This document shows, piece by piece, positions 55,894 through 64,000 of a DNA stretch of 64,000 nucleotides (position 1 is the stretch's first letter; each line of letters starts with the position of its first letter). The stretch comes from Sulfurospirillum multivorans DSM 12446. Lineage in GTDB: Bacteria; Campylobacterota; Campylobacteria; Campylobacterales; Sulfurospirillaceae. The notes below the pieces were generated by a model, which saw only the letters and a program-made list of their open reading frames with translations, searched no databases and was not told the DNA's origin. The stretch is taken from positions 2,675,654 to 2,739,653 of the forward strand of contig NZ_CP007201.1 in NCBI RefSeq assembly GCF_000568815.1, written 5' to 3'. The translations under genes and the position numbers were made by a program.

Positions 55894-56571
55894 ACACGTA
55901 CCCCACGCCGTAAAGATTTTTGATGAAATTGTTGTCGATTTTTTTACGCAGCTCTTTCACGATCGACTTGAGTGCCTCTTTGCTCGGCTGTTCAAATTCC
56001 CACATATAATCAAACAATTGCTCATACGTCACCATTTGGTTGAGGCGTTTGAGAAAGTACTCTAAAAGCCTGCTCTCACTTTTGGAGAGGTGGACGAGTT
56101 CATCTTTGTGAAAGACCGTTTTTTACAAAAGTCGTATTTACATGTAGGATTGATTTGAAACATCGGCGTGTGCCCAATAAGCTCCAACGCCACGTCTTCC
56201 AAGGCTTTAATAAGTGCATCTTTATCGTAAGGCTTGACCAAATAACGTGTGATCTTAAGCTCCACAGCCCTCCAGAGATACTCTTGCTCGGTGTGCGCCG
56301 AAAGAAGGATGATAGGGATTTTTTTATCAAATTCGCGGATTTTTTTCACCACTTCCAACCCATCCATGTGAGGAATGGAGATGTCAAGCATGATGACATC
56401 GTACAGATTGCTTTTGGCTTCATCAAGCGCTTCAATGCCATCTCGAACTCCAACCACTTTGCCAAAAAAGAGCTCCAAAGATTCAACAATGTTGTTCAAA
56501 ATGCAGGCTTCATCTTCCACACAAAGCACTTTTTTATTCGAAAGAACATCTAAAAGATTGCAGTCACTCAT
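55883..56571 (-). pseudogene. mccR: Response regulator MccR with a frameshift in a T run (56119-56124)
   Basis: The receiver is intact (D63 in IMLDISIP, K near 113 in LVKPYDK). At residue ~148 the frame runs into an unrelated tail and stops at 56062. Adding one base to the run of six T (six A in the gene) restores FCKKTVFHKDELVHLSKSE and then a full OmpR-type winged helix ending KNLYGVGYVCEI at 55883. Without it the protein has no DNA-binding domain and mcc could not be activated. A homopolymer error is the most likely cause; a real mutation or phase variation is possible. Confidence 0.85.
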
Positions 56572-56629
56572 CGTTTTTTAACCCTACTTCATTCAATTTA
56601 ACGTTTACAGCAGAATAGGATAACGCATC

Positions 56630-56669
56630 GAAGCTTATAAAATTATTTTCTAAGTAATTTATAAGCTTC
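56630..56669 (-). terminator. Inverted repeat between the chemoreceptor and mccR
   Basis: GAAGCTTATAAA and TTTATAAGCTTC form a 12-bp perfect stem with a 16-base centre that can pair further with one bulge. It lies 24 bases after the chemoreceptor stop on the minus strand. No T run follows, so termination or a regulatory role for mccR are both possible. Confidence 0.5.
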
Positions 56670-56692
56670 TTGAACGAGGGAGATTTTTGCGA

Positions 56693-58321
56693 TTAAGTTC
56701 TAAATTGATTTAACCCTTTGTTTAACTCTTCAGTCAATCGAAACAGATGCTCTGACGCTTCAGCGATCTCTTCGACACTGCGTGCATTTTTCGTACTGAT
56801 CTCGTTTATATTATCCATCTGTGACACAACCGTGGCAATGCTTTCATTGATGTTTTGCGAACTTTTCATCGAGTGTTCCGTAGCTTCAACAGCCTTGTGC
56901 ATGACCGTTGTTACATCCACAATAGAATGGCTCACATCTTCAGCATTGTGCGTCATCTCTTTGAAAGATTCTGAATTTTTGTTCATCTCATCGGAGCTTT
57001 GATTGATGGACTGCACGACAATGTTGATCGTCGCATTGATGTCAACCAGCGCTTTTTGCGTACGTTCCGCTAGGTTTCTCACCTCATCCGCAACAACGGC
57101 AAATCCTCGCCCATGTTCCCCCGCGCGTGCCGCTTCAATCGCTGCATTGAGCGCTAAAAGATTGGTTTGGTCAGCGATGTCAGCGATAATCGTTAAAACG
57201 CTTTTGACTTGCTCGGTATCTTGGCTTAGCGCATTGAGTTTTTGCGCCAAATTCATCTCTTTTTCGCTGTTGGTGACAATGGTATCTGCCAGCGCTAAGA
57301 CGATTTTTTTTGCCTCTTCCAATTTGGTATTTGCCATCTCGATTTCAGCCCCAACCCCTTGTGTCGCGGTATAATTCTCTTTCACAATGGCATGAATATG
57401 ATTGGTGGTGCTCACTGCTTTTTGAATCGTTGCCACCTCTTCTTCCACTCTTTTTCCGATTTCAACCGCCGTCGTACTCAACTGCTCAGAAACCGCTACA
57501 TTTTCACTGCTCGATGTTTTTCCCATTGAAATGAGTTTTTGCAACACTTCGATAAACGCATCAAAATTGCGCGATACTGAGCCAATCTCATCGTTGGCTT
57601 TAATGTTGATACGCTTGGTCAGATCGCCATTGCCTCGTGCCAAATCTTCGGTGACATTTTGAAGCGCCAAAATAGCCCCCAAAATAGAACGTGCCAAGAT
57701 AAACCCACCACCCAAGACAAATAAAATCATAAAAAGAGTCACACCTACAATAGCGCTATTGCTTGTATTGGCAGACTCTTTTGCCTTTGCCGCCGCCTCT
57801 TTCGCCTCATTTAAAACAGATTCATACATTTTTTCAAGGGTTTGGCTCATCGTATCGCCTGCCGTATCGAGTGCGTCATCTAAGGCACTAAAGTCTGATG
57901 CCGTATCTGCACCTTTAAGCCCTTTGTCAATGGCGCTGACCAGATCTTTTGTCACCAATGTTTCCAAAACGCCACTCTCCTTCGCAAGCTTCGATGCCAA
58001 TGCCTTCTCTTCAGATGTATCACTCAGCGTTTCAATTGATGATTGCAAACGTTTCATCTCGCTAAACGTTGTTTTCATCTCACTTTGGCGCTCTTTAGAG
58101 ATTCCCTCTTTTTGATCGATGATAATATCCATTGCTAAAAGTGTTGCTTGTGTGACATGATGTTGATAGCGCTGGATGTCCATTAATTGGTTATTGCGCA
58201 ACTGCGCAAGGTCGCTGTGTTCAATTAAACTCCCAATCGTCCTGCTAGCAAAAATATTACTCCCAATCACGATAACAAGAAGCACACTTGCTCCAACAAT
58301 TAACTTTTTCCTGATTGTCAT
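56693..58321 (-). CDS. Methyl-accepting chemotaxis protein, transmembrane
   Basis: 542 residues: membrane segment near 8-30, a four-helix-bundle periplasmic sensor (about 32-190), second membrane segment near 193-213, HAMP and a signalling domain with [19 protein letters not shown] and [11 protein letters not shown]. The ligand is unknown; the sensor shows the pattern of small-molecule four-helix bundles. It lies upstream of mccR on the same strand, with an inverted repeat between, so energy or sulfite taxis is a positional guess. Confidence 0.9.
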   Translation of the reverse strand: MTIRKKLIVGASVLLVIVIGSNIFASRTIGSLIEHSDLAQLRNNQLMDIQRYQHHVTQATLLAMDIIIDQKEGISKERQSEMKTTFSEMKRLQSSIETLSDTSEEKALASKLAKESGVLETLVTKDLVSAIDKGLKGADTASDFSALDDALDTAGDTMSQTLEKMYESVLNEAKEAAAKAKESANTSNSAIVGVTLFMILFVLGGGFILARSILGAILALQNVTEDLARGNGDLTKRINIKANDEIGSVSRNFDAFIEVLQKLISMGKTSSSENVAVSEQLSTTAVEIGKRVEEEVATIQKAVSTTNHIHAIVKENYTATQGVGAEIEMANTKLEEAKKIVLALADTIVTNSEKEMNLAQKLNALSQDTEQVKSVLTIIADIADQTNLLALNAAIEAARAGEHGRGFAVVADEVRNLAERTQKALVDINATINIVVQSINQSSDEMNKNSESFKEMTHNAEDVSHSIVDVTTVMHKAVEATEHSMKSSQNINESIATVVSQMDNINEISTKNARSVEEIAEASEHLFRLTEELNKGLNQFRT

Positions 58322-58524
58322 ACATCTTCTCCTGAGTAAAATCGTCTCAAATTTGAATGGAAGTCGAGATTTAAATAGGATCTATTATAACAATTTATTT
58401 TCGTTTTTATGAAAAGCGTTTTCATTTTTATCGTTACATGTAAACATTTAGACCACGTTTATGCAACGCCAATATAACAATCACGTTTTATAATGTCTTT
58501 AACATTACTACGAAGGAGTCGAAA

Positions 58525-58749
58525 ATGACATCTGCAACCTTAAGCTGTTCCCAAGAGACATGTAAACAAAAACGCTACCACCTTGAACGCCTCTCCTACA
58601 AAGCACTATCGACACAACTTGAAAAATGCGAAACCTGTGAAAATGGCCTCTTTAAAACCAACCTCGTCGCAGCACGAACCCACCAAATCATAGCACTCTA
58701 CTGGGCACAAATCCACAATACCTTTACAGGCAAAGCCGTCGCACAATAA
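58525..58749 (+). CDS. Small cysteine-containing protein, unknown
   Basis: 74 residues, no membrane segment. Two cysteine pairs, CSQETC near the N-terminus and CETC near residue 36, could bind metal. GAAGGAG precedes the ATG and a TATAAT lies at 58489-58494, so the gene is probably real. A hairpin (58748-58765) closes it. No family is recognised. Confidence 0.6.
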   Translation: MTSATLSCSQETCKQKRYHLERLSYKALSTQLEKCETCENGLFKTNLVAARTHQIIALYWAQIHNTFTGKAVAQ

Positions 58750-58765
58750 GGGAATTATTTCCCTT
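58748..58765 (+). terminator. Short terminator hairpin after the small cysteine protein
   Basis: AAGGGAA and TTCCCTT form a 7-bp perfect stem with a four-base loop directly at the stop codon; a pyrimidine-rich stretch follows. Confidence 0.6.
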
Positions 58766-58852
58766 CCCTCTCTTTTATTTTTGCTACAATACAAACAATC
58801 ACATAAACTTCTATGCCTTTAGTTTTACATGTAAAGATGAGAGGAAAAGCCA

Positions 58853-60277
58853 ATGGAAATTATGATTAGCCTTTTGTTGATCGTTCTTATTTGGTTGTTG
58901 ATGAGTGTTTATCTTATCGTGACGCTTTATATTGTGATTAACGTTGTAAAGTGTGTGAAAGCACTTTTTACCACGATGCCAAGACGTGGGTATAAACAGA
59001 GATTTGTTTCTAAGCTTTCACTCAATATTCGTACATTTTTACCAAAGCGGCGCTTTATACAGCTCATCATCGTTATGGCACTCATTAACATCGGGCTTTA
59101 TGGTATGTCTCGCAACAGTTGGATTGATAATGAAGAGGCTTTACATGTAAAAGCAAAACACTATCTTGTAGCCGGCGATGTCCTCTCTCGTCAGCTTGAA
59201 GTTGTGTATGCCATCATTCATCCCGATAGTTACAAAATACGTCCGCTTGTTTGGCTTTTGCAAGGTATTTATGCGCTAGGAGAACAATATCTCCCCAGCG
59301 ATGATAGTGAAAAAGCAATGTGGTATTACCGCTTTTTTATCTACCCCTATGCAAGTAAGGATATCTTGCCGTACTCTAACCTTGCGGTAAAAGAGTATTT
59401 TCGCCCTTATATGCCTCATTTTTTAGGACATATTTTTGTTGAATTTCCTCCTCTTGGACCAATGTTTTTTTATGACAATGGAATTCAAAATGATAAGCTA
59501 GTAGATAAAGACTACAGAGAACCACAAATACGTTTTTTAACAAAGAGTTTTGAAATACTAGAAGAACTCTCTACCAAACCTATTCATGATCCAAACATGT
59601 ACCGAGCTTATCTTCAAGCCTACCCAGGATTTGCATTTTTCTACTCACTTAAACAAGGGTACTACTACAACGGCTTTCAAAACCGACAAGCGCTGTATAA
59701 AGAGCCGTGGTTTGTCGAGCAAGATCGTAAGCAGTTAGCATGGTATTTAGATTTTGAGAAAAAATTTACCGATGAAAAAGTGCAAAAACTCTACGGGAAG
59801 AGACTTGCAAAAAATAAAGTGCTTCTTTACTGTGCGCTTTTAAGTATGACGGAGGATTTTATAGAGATTACCCATATTAATCACACGTTTTCATGTGAGG
59901 GTGAACCTATGCAGACCTATGTACGGGTACGTAATCTGTTAGTGGGTGAAAATGCCAATAAAGCACCTTTATTACGCTCTTCAAAATACAAAGAACTTAG
60001 ACAGCTCAATGCTTCTCAAAAAGAGAAAGGCGGTGTGTTGTTTGAACTCAGTAATCAAGAGATAGATACACTCTATTTTTCGTATATTAGCGGATATGGT
60101 GGTATGTATAAACATATCGGTACTAAAGTTTGTAATTATAGTATTTATGGAAATTCACATGACGGTGCTGACAACATAACTTATGTGGAAAAAAATGCAG
60201 AAAAATTTGTTGCAAACAGATATCAAGAATTCCTAGAAAAAATTAATAAAACAACCAAAACAGGAGAGAAACAATGA
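58853..60277 (+). CDS. Large membrane protein of unknown function
   Basis: 474 residues. Two N-terminal membrane segments (about 5-33 and 68-86) then a polar domain of about 380 residues rich in tyrosine and tryptophan (AMWYYRFFIYPYASKD, GMYKHIGTKVCNYSIYG). No family is recognised. GAGGAAA precedes the ATG, with a palindrome copy (58824-58835) just upstream and another inside (59140-59151). Its stop overlaps the next small gene (ATGA). It sits before HicAB in a variable-looking stretch. Confidence 0.6.
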   Translation: MEIMISLLLIVLIWLLMSVYLIVTLYIVINVVKCVKALFTTMPRRGYKQRFVSKLSLNIRTFLPKRRFIQLIIVMALINIGLYGMSRNSWIDNEEALHVKAKHYLVAGDVLSRQLEVVYAIIHPDSYKIRPLVWLLQGIYALGEQYLPSDDSEKAMWYYRFFIYPYASKDILPYSNLAVKEYFRPYMPHFLGHIFVEFPPLGPMFFYDNGIQNDKLVDKDYREPQIRFLTKSFEILEELSTKPIHDPNMYRAYLQAYPGFAFFYSLKQGYYYNGFQNRQALYKEPWFVEQDRKQLAWYLDFEKKFTDEKVQKLYGKRLAKNKVLLYCALLSMTEDFIEITHINHTFSCEGEPMQTYVRVRNLLVGENANKAPLLRSSKYKELRQLNASQKEKGGVLFELSNQEIDTLYFSYISGYGGMYKHIGTKVCNYSIYGNSHDGADNITYVEKNAEKFVANRYQEFLEKINKTTKTGEKQ

Positions 60278-60366
60278 GTCAAACTATCGAAGAGATCATT
60301 TTAGAAAAAGAGCAAGAGTTGGGGCTAAACCAAGAACAATTAGAAGCCCAGCCTCGCCCTTATTGA
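60274..60366 (+). CDS. 30-residue acidic peptide, translationally coupled
   Basis: MSQTIEEIILEKEQELGLNQ begins a 30-residue helical, glutamate-rich peptide. The ATG overlaps the stop of the membrane protein gene (ATGA) and AGGAGA lies six bases upstream, both signs of a true small gene. No homologue is known to me; it may be a small partner of the membrane protein. Confidence 0.5.
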   Translation: MSQTIEEIILEKEQELGLNQEQLEAQPRPY

Positions 60367-60406
60367 TTCCCTTGATTTTTGTAACTAAAAAATAGTATCA
60401 TTTCGC

Positions 60407-60661
60407 ATGAGTAAAAAAGATAAACTTTGGGCTAAATTTATGGAAGTCCCACCCAAAAAGAACTTAACTTGGAATGAACTCTCCGCATTGATGTTAGCGC
60501 TTGGTTTTGAAGCATTACAGGGTGATGGCTCACGAGTGAAGTTTTATCATAAAGCTAAAGACATAATGATCAATCTTCATAAACCCCATCCTGGCAATTT
60601 ACTCAAAACGTATCTTGTAAAACAGATACAAGACAAACTAAAGGAGGCATTTGATGGCTAA
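60407..60661 (+). CDS. hicA: HicA-family toxin
   Basis: 84 residues. MALGFEALQGDGSRVKFYHK and INLHKPHPGNLLKTYLVKQI match the HicA double-stranded RNA-binding-like fold. The usual catalytic GSH is replaced by GSR, as in a subgroup where HxPHPGN is kept; the downstream histidines remain. HicA toxins cleave mRNA. It overlaps the antitoxin gene by 11 bases. Confidence 0.85.
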   Translation: MSKKDKLWAKFMEVPPKKNLTWNELSALMLALGFEALQGDGSRVKFYHKAKDIMINLHKPHPGNLLKTYLVKQIQDKLKEAFDG

Positions 60662-60998
60662 TGTATTGACCTATCAAAACTATACTGGCTCAGTAGAATA
60701 CAGTCATGAAGACCGATGTTTCTTTGGAAAAATCGAATTTATTAATGACTTGATCACCTTTGAAGCGACGAGTGTTGATGAGCTCGAAACCAATTTTCAA
60801 GAAGCGGTTGAGAGTTATATGCTTACATGTAAAGAGCTAGGCAAAGAGCCACAAAAGCAATTTAACGGCGTGTTCAACATTCGCCCAGGCGTTGAACTGC
60901 ATATGGCGGCTGCGCGTAAAGCGATGGAAGTGGGGATGTCTTTGAACGCTTATATCAAAAGTCTTATCGCTAAAGATACCCATCTTTCTATCAATTAG
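60651..60998 (+). CDS. hicB: HicB-family antitoxin
   Basis: 115 residues: partially degraded RNase H-like N-terminus (YTGSVEYSHEDRCFFGKIEF) and a C-terminal ribbon-helix-helix (LHMAAARKAMEVGMSLNAYI) that would bind the operator. AAAGGAGG precedes the ATG. A palindrome copy at 60823 encodes LTCKEL. It neutralises HicA and represses the operon. Confidence 0.9.
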   Translation: MMANVLTYQNYTGSVEYSHEDRCFFGKIEFINDLITFEATSVDELETNFQEAVESYMLTCKELGKEPQKQFNGVFNIRPGVELHMAAARKAMEVGMSLNAYIKSLIAKDTHLSIN

Positions 60999-61058
60999 TC
61001 ATCACAAGCATTTGATGGCTAATCCTTCTACACCCCAAAAAATTTTTACATGTAAACC

Positions 61059-62360
61059 CTAATCCGCACCATTTTCCTGCTTCTCTGCCCCGCTTCGGAT
61101 GATGTCTGCGCCGTATTTATCGCGTAGTTTGGTGAGCTTTTCGGACAAGCGTTTTGACTTTTCGTCAGACTCTGCATACAAAAGCGAAAAGGTTTTGGTT
61201 TGCATGGGTGTGATAAAGTTTGAAAGTGCAAGTCCAAGGTGGAGCACGCCATAATGCGGATGGGTGTCGAGCGATGCGACCATCTGCACAACCCATTCGC
61301 GGTACATTCCTTCGCTAAACGAGCGATCGAGCGTTTGTGAGCTTTTCGATGAAATGCCATTTTCATAGCGCAAATAGAGATAATAGGTCGTTGGATGCAG
61401 ATCAAGCTTGGCGATCGTGTAGGAGAGGTGGCGTGAGAGGATGATCGCACGGCGCAACACCTCTTCTCGGTTATGAATCACATGAAAATTGCGCGAAATG
61501 CCGATGGAACGGCGATCGCGTTTGGTAACAACGGGTTCGTTATCGGCTCCACTGATGCGCGCAATGAGATCTTTGCCGATGGTTCCCCATGTTAAGACGA
61601 GTTTAGCGTGCTCCAAAACCTCGCCCAAGGTGGCGATGCCGTAACTCTCAAACTTTTTTTGAAGCACGCGCCCGATGCCAGGAAACGTGGCGATGGGCAT
61701 CAAAGAGACAAACGAAGCGATCTCATTTTTAGGCACCAACGTCAAACCGTAGGGTTTTCTAAAATCCGTCGCAAGCTTTGCGATCCACTTGGAACTCGAC
61801 GCGCCAATCGAGATGGGCAGATCAAATTTTTCTAAAATCTCTTGTTGCAACGACGCCATAAAAGCATGCGTCTGCTCCTCTTTGACCCACCCTTTGAGAT
61901 CGCCCCAAAACTCATCGATACTGTACTGCTCTAGAATGGGAATTTTCGTCTCCAAAAAAGCGCGAAGTTTGGTGGAGAGCAGTTGGTAAAAAAGATGGTC
62001 GCTGGGAATAATGAGCAGTTTTGGACACATCGCCAGCGCGTCATGAAGGGATGTTCCTGTTTTGATGCCGTATTTTTTGGCTTCGTAACTCTTTGCGATC
62101 ACGATGCCATGCACCCTGCTTTTTTCGTCCAAAAATTCACGCTTCCATGCGTTTTGATCAAAGCCATGAAACGCTTTTTTATGCTGCATCAATCCATTAA
62201 AACCACCCACCGATTCAGTCATGACACTTTCGCTGTCGTGCGTGCTGAAAATTTTACTATCGCCACTTTTGCACACCACAACAGGTTTGCCCATAAGTTC
62301 AGGGATTCTCGTACGCTCAGCAGAGACAAAAAAACAGTCCAAATCCAGATGAATAATCAC
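61059..62360 (-). CDS. dinB: Y-family DNA polymerase (DinB / Pol IV type)
   Basis: 433 residues. Catalytic acidic residues in HLDLDCFFVS and YSIDEF are intact; the helix-hairpin-helix (FPGIGRVLQKKF) and little-finger domain follow. It copies damaged DNA with low fidelity. Between KPVVV and IAKSYEAKKYGIK there is an extra segment of about 50 residues (includes GGFNGLMQHKKAFHGFD) compared with E. coli DinB, where these two motifs are close. No umuD-like gene is near. A 12-mer palindrome lies directly before the start and after the stop. Confidence 0.88.
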   Translation of the reverse strand: MIIHLDLDCFFVSAERTRIPELMGKPVVVCKSGDSKIFSTHDSESVMTESVGGFNGLMQHKKAFHGFDQNAWKREFLDEKSRVHGIVIAKSYEAKKYGIKTGTSLHDALAMCPKLLIIPSDHLFYQLLSTKLRAFLETKIPILEQYSIDEFWGDLKGWVKEEQTHAFMASLQQEILEKFDLPISIGASSSKWIAKLATDFRKPYGLTLVPKNEIASFVSLMPIATFPGIGRVLQKKFESYGIATLGEVLEHAKLVLTWGTIGKDLIARISGADNEPVVTKRDRRSIGISRNFHVIHNREEVLRRAIILSRHLSYTIAKLDLHPTTYYLYLRYENGISSKSSQTLDRSFSEGMYREWVVQMVASLDTHPHYGVLHLGLALSNFITPMQTKTFSLLYAESDEKSKRLSEKLTKLRDKYGADIIRSGAEKQENGAD

Positions 62361-62688
62361 GCAAAACCTTTTTACATGTAAAGATAAAAAGAGTATAACG
62401 CCATTTTTTGCAAAGGTTTCAAACTATTTCACCTTGAAATATCACGGTTGTTTTTCTATTTACTTTAGGTTAACACCGCGTTTAATCTATTCGCCTATAC
62501 TTTCTTTACCAAGACAATTACCTCCTTTTTGTGTATCACTCAATCACTTTAAAAGATGCACTCAGATTGCCCGGTCTGAGTGCAATTCTTTGCCCTTCCC
62601 CCTTTTTTTCAGCGCTTCAACCTTTGTAATCAAAATAAGTCTTACTTTTAAGTAGAATACGATACTTTAAATCAACGAAACGGCACTT
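62361..62688. other. 328-base intergenic region
   Basis: No gene is seen. It holds a 12-mer palindrome copy (62371-62382), AT-rich sequence with long pyrimidine stretches, and a perfect 10-bp hairpin at about 62557-62584. The hairpin lies 105 bases before the DedA gene and could close a small RNA starting to its left, but no promoter pair was convincing. Confidence 0.5.
62557..62584 (+). terminator. Perfect GC-containing hairpin in the dinB-dedA gap
   Basis: TGCACTCAGA and TCTGAGTGCA form a 10-bp perfect stem with an eight-base loop (TTGCCCGG), followed by ATTCTTTG. It resembles a terminator with a weak T tail, with no protein-coding gene to its left on the plus strand. Confidence 0.55.
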
Positions 62689-63261
62689 ATGGAAGAATTT
62701 TTACTATCAAGCATGCGAGAGTATGGGTATATCATCCTTTTTTTCTGGAGTATTTTAGAGGGTGAAAGTGGTTTGGTGATGGCAGGACTTTTAAGCCACA
62801 CAGGCGATATGAACCTCTTTTTAGCGATTTTTATCGCAGGATTGGGTGGTTTTGCGGGCGATCAGCTCTATTTTTACATCGGACGGTTTAACAAAAGTTA
62901 TGTGCATCGCACGCTTAAACAGCAACGACGCAAATTTGCCTTAGCGCATCTGTTGCTTAAAAAATATGGCTGGCCCATCATTTTTGTGCAACGCTACTTG
63001 TACGGACTTCGCACCATCATTCCCATTGCCATCGGACTCACAGGCTACAGCGCTCAAAAATACGCCTTCATCAACCTCATTGCAGCATGGTGTTGGGCAG
63101 CGTTGATCATCCTTCCCGTGTGGTATTTTGGCGATGTCATTTTGGGTCTCATTACGTGGGCGAAAGCGCACTGGTACTTTGCACTTCCTTTTGTTTTTAT
63201 CGTCGTTGGAACACTTTTTTTCTACTTCAAAAACCTCACACACAAAACGCTTCGTGCTTAA
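62689..63261 (+). CDS. DedA-family membrane protein
   Basis: 190 residues, about five membrane segments, with the family features EGESGLVMAGLLSHTG, FAGDQLYFYIGR and RYLYGLRTIIPIAIGL. DedA/DUF747-type proteins of the VTT superfamily move lipid carriers across the inner membrane and affect membrane energetics; the exact substrate of this one is unknown. It overlaps the convergent zinc-ribbon gene by four bases. Confidence 0.88.
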   Translation: MEEFLLSSMREYGYIILFFWSILEGESGLVMAGLLSHTGDMNLFLAIFIAGLGGFAGDQLYFYIGRFNKSYVHRTLKQQRRKFALAHLLLKKYGWPIIFVQRYLYGLRTIIPIAIGLTGYSAQKYAFINLIAAWCWAALIILPVWYFGDVILGLITWAKAHWYFALPFVFIVVGTLFFYFKNLTHKTLRA

Positions 63262-63608
63262 ACCACTTTTTTCAAAAAGGCACTTCCACATTTTGGGCAG
63301 TTGCCATCCCACTCAAGCAGATGCGCACTATGGCACTTGTGACAGAAAGGTTTTTGCAACATTTTGGGCAAAAACGCAGAGGCGTTGTGCTTACGTCCTT
63401 TTGAGACAAAATGCTTTACATGTAACCATAACACTTTAACCGTTTGAAAAAAAAGGCGTTTGGGGTGGGGCTTCTCTTGGAGATGACGACAGTCAAGACA
63501 GACCATCCATTTTTTTTGTAGTCGCATGTGACGGGATATTCGAGCCAGAGAGATGTGTTCTGTTTCATAACTACAAAGCGGGCATAAGAGATAGTATTTT
63601 GCTTCCAT
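63258..63608 (-). CDS. Zinc-ribbon protein, unknown function
   Basis: About 116 residues with three cysteine-pair motifs: CPLC near the N-terminus, CLDC near 34 and a C-terminal CHKC...CPKCG ribbon. ATG 63608 is chosen because AAGGAG lies at good spacing; the frame is open to 63656. The family is not recognised; it could be a small RNA or protein adaptor. A palindrome copy at 63416 encodes LHVK. Confidence 0.65.
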   Translation of the reverse strand: MEAKYYLLCPLCSYETEHISLARISRHMRLQKKWMVCLDCRHLQEKPHPKRLFFQTVKVLWLHVKHFVSKGRKHNASAFLPKMLQKPFCHKCHSAHLLEWDGNCPKCGSAFLKKVV

Positions 63609-63703
63609 AAAGTCTCCTTCACAAGCCATCCCTGCTTCTACTAAGAAGTGTAGCACAAAAAGGTTAAAGGATTTTAAATTTTCAAAGAGGGCATTGACTC
63701 AAA

Positions 63704-63730
63704 ATGAGGCACCCATATAAGGTACCTCAT
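63704..63730 (-). terminator. Terminator hairpin after the TonB-dependent receptor
   Basis: ATGAGGTACC and GGTGCCTCAT (minus strand) pair with one mismatch around a seven-base loop and are followed by TTTTG. It lies 18 bases after the receptor stop, with a palindrome copy between. Confidence 0.6.
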
Positions 63731-63747
63731 CTCTTTACATGTAACGC

Positions 63748-64000
63748 TTAAAACGTGTAGCGAAGGTTCGCATAGAGGTAACGACCTGGCTCATTGATCA
63801 GCATTACGTCCCCGTCCGTTCCAGTTAATAAACTGAGGTCTTTATACGTATTGGAGACGGCGTAGGTTTTGTCGAAGAGATTGTCAACGCCAAGGGTAAC
63901 ATCAAAGTGTTTGGTCACTTTGTAGTTGTATTTGACATTTAAGATGGCATACCCTCCAAGGATTTGCTCTCCGTTGTCGCTATCGACGTTATCCCAACGT
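63748..64000 (-). CDS. TonB-dependent outer-membrane receptor, C-terminal end
   Basis: About 83 residues of the C-terminus are present; the start lies outside the window. FDVTLGVDNLFDKTYAVS and the last strand GRYLYANLRYTF with a terminal phenylalanine are the hallmarks of TonB-dependent receptor barrels. Substrate cannot be judged from the fragment. Confidence 0.9.
   Translation of the reverse strand, partial: RWDNVDSDNGEQILGGYAILNVKYNYKVTKHFDVTLGVDNLFDKTYAVSNTYKDLSLLTGTDGDVMLINEPGRYLYANLRYTF

Overview
The window looks like a chromosome segment of a free-living, anaerobically respiring Campylobacterota (Epsilonproteobacteria), most likely Sulfurospirillum or a close relative. The evidence is a complete mcc-type sulfite-respiration locus as known from Wolinella, a DcuA/aspartase/asparaginase block feeding fumarate metabolism, a selenocysteine tRNA gene, many sensor kinases and chemoreceptors, and moderately AT-rich dense coding. 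The genus call is an inference from gene content.

Layout. 1-1.5 kb: end of an ABC-transporter cluster (ATPase start, FtsX-like permease, small anchored protein). 1.7-9.5 kb: LysE exporter, ArsC-like protein, a diguanylate cyclase broken by an in-frame stop, RarD permease, then a two-component system and an EptA-type lipid A phosphoethanolamine transferase. 9.5-16.2 kb: DNA glycosylase, EAL protein, and a signalling operon (CZB chemoreceptor, receiver, two PAS kinases). 16.3-21.3 kb: NifX-like His-rich protein with a divergent DUF134 regulator, UppP, and a 2-hydroxyacyl-CoA-dehydratase-like/activator pair of the double-cubane type. 21.4-31 kb: toxin-antitoxin pair, two tandem aspartases, DcuA, periplasmic asparaginase, a two-component system and a lytic transglycosylase. 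31.7-39.4 kb: selC with a very long terminator hairpin, a frameshifted GGDEF-EAL gene, and fic-rhuM-hsdR without hsdM or hsdS. 39.4-41.8 kb: tandem Usp protein and a cation/proton antiporter. 41.8-56.6 kb, all on the minus strand: mccR (frameshifted), mccS, mccA, B, C, D, ccsA1, a Sel1 protein, a two-domain NosL protein and an FtsX-type ABC transporter. 56.7-64 kb: chemoreceptor, hypotheticals, HicAB, DinB, DedA, zinc-ribbon protein and the end of a TonB-dependent receptor.

How it fits together. Asparagine would be cleaved in the periplasm, aspartate imported by DcuA and deaminated by AspA to fumarate, a respiratory acceptor. MccA keeps seven CXXCH sites, the CX15CH site and the two extra cysteines expected to bind Cu(I). 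MccC/D would feed it electrons from quinol, CcsA1 would attach the unusual heme, and the NosL/ABC genes are candidates for copper delivery. MccS carries its own CXXCH motif in the periplasm.

Signals not explained by genes: (1) the palindrome TTACATGTAA occurs 34 times by eye in 64 kb, inside and outside genes; (2) four copies of a structured intergenic repeat with a conserved GCTTTGC loop and co-varying stems; (3) a 40-bp-periodic operator array before fic whose geometry recurs before hsdR; (4) three signalling genes broken by single-base changes.
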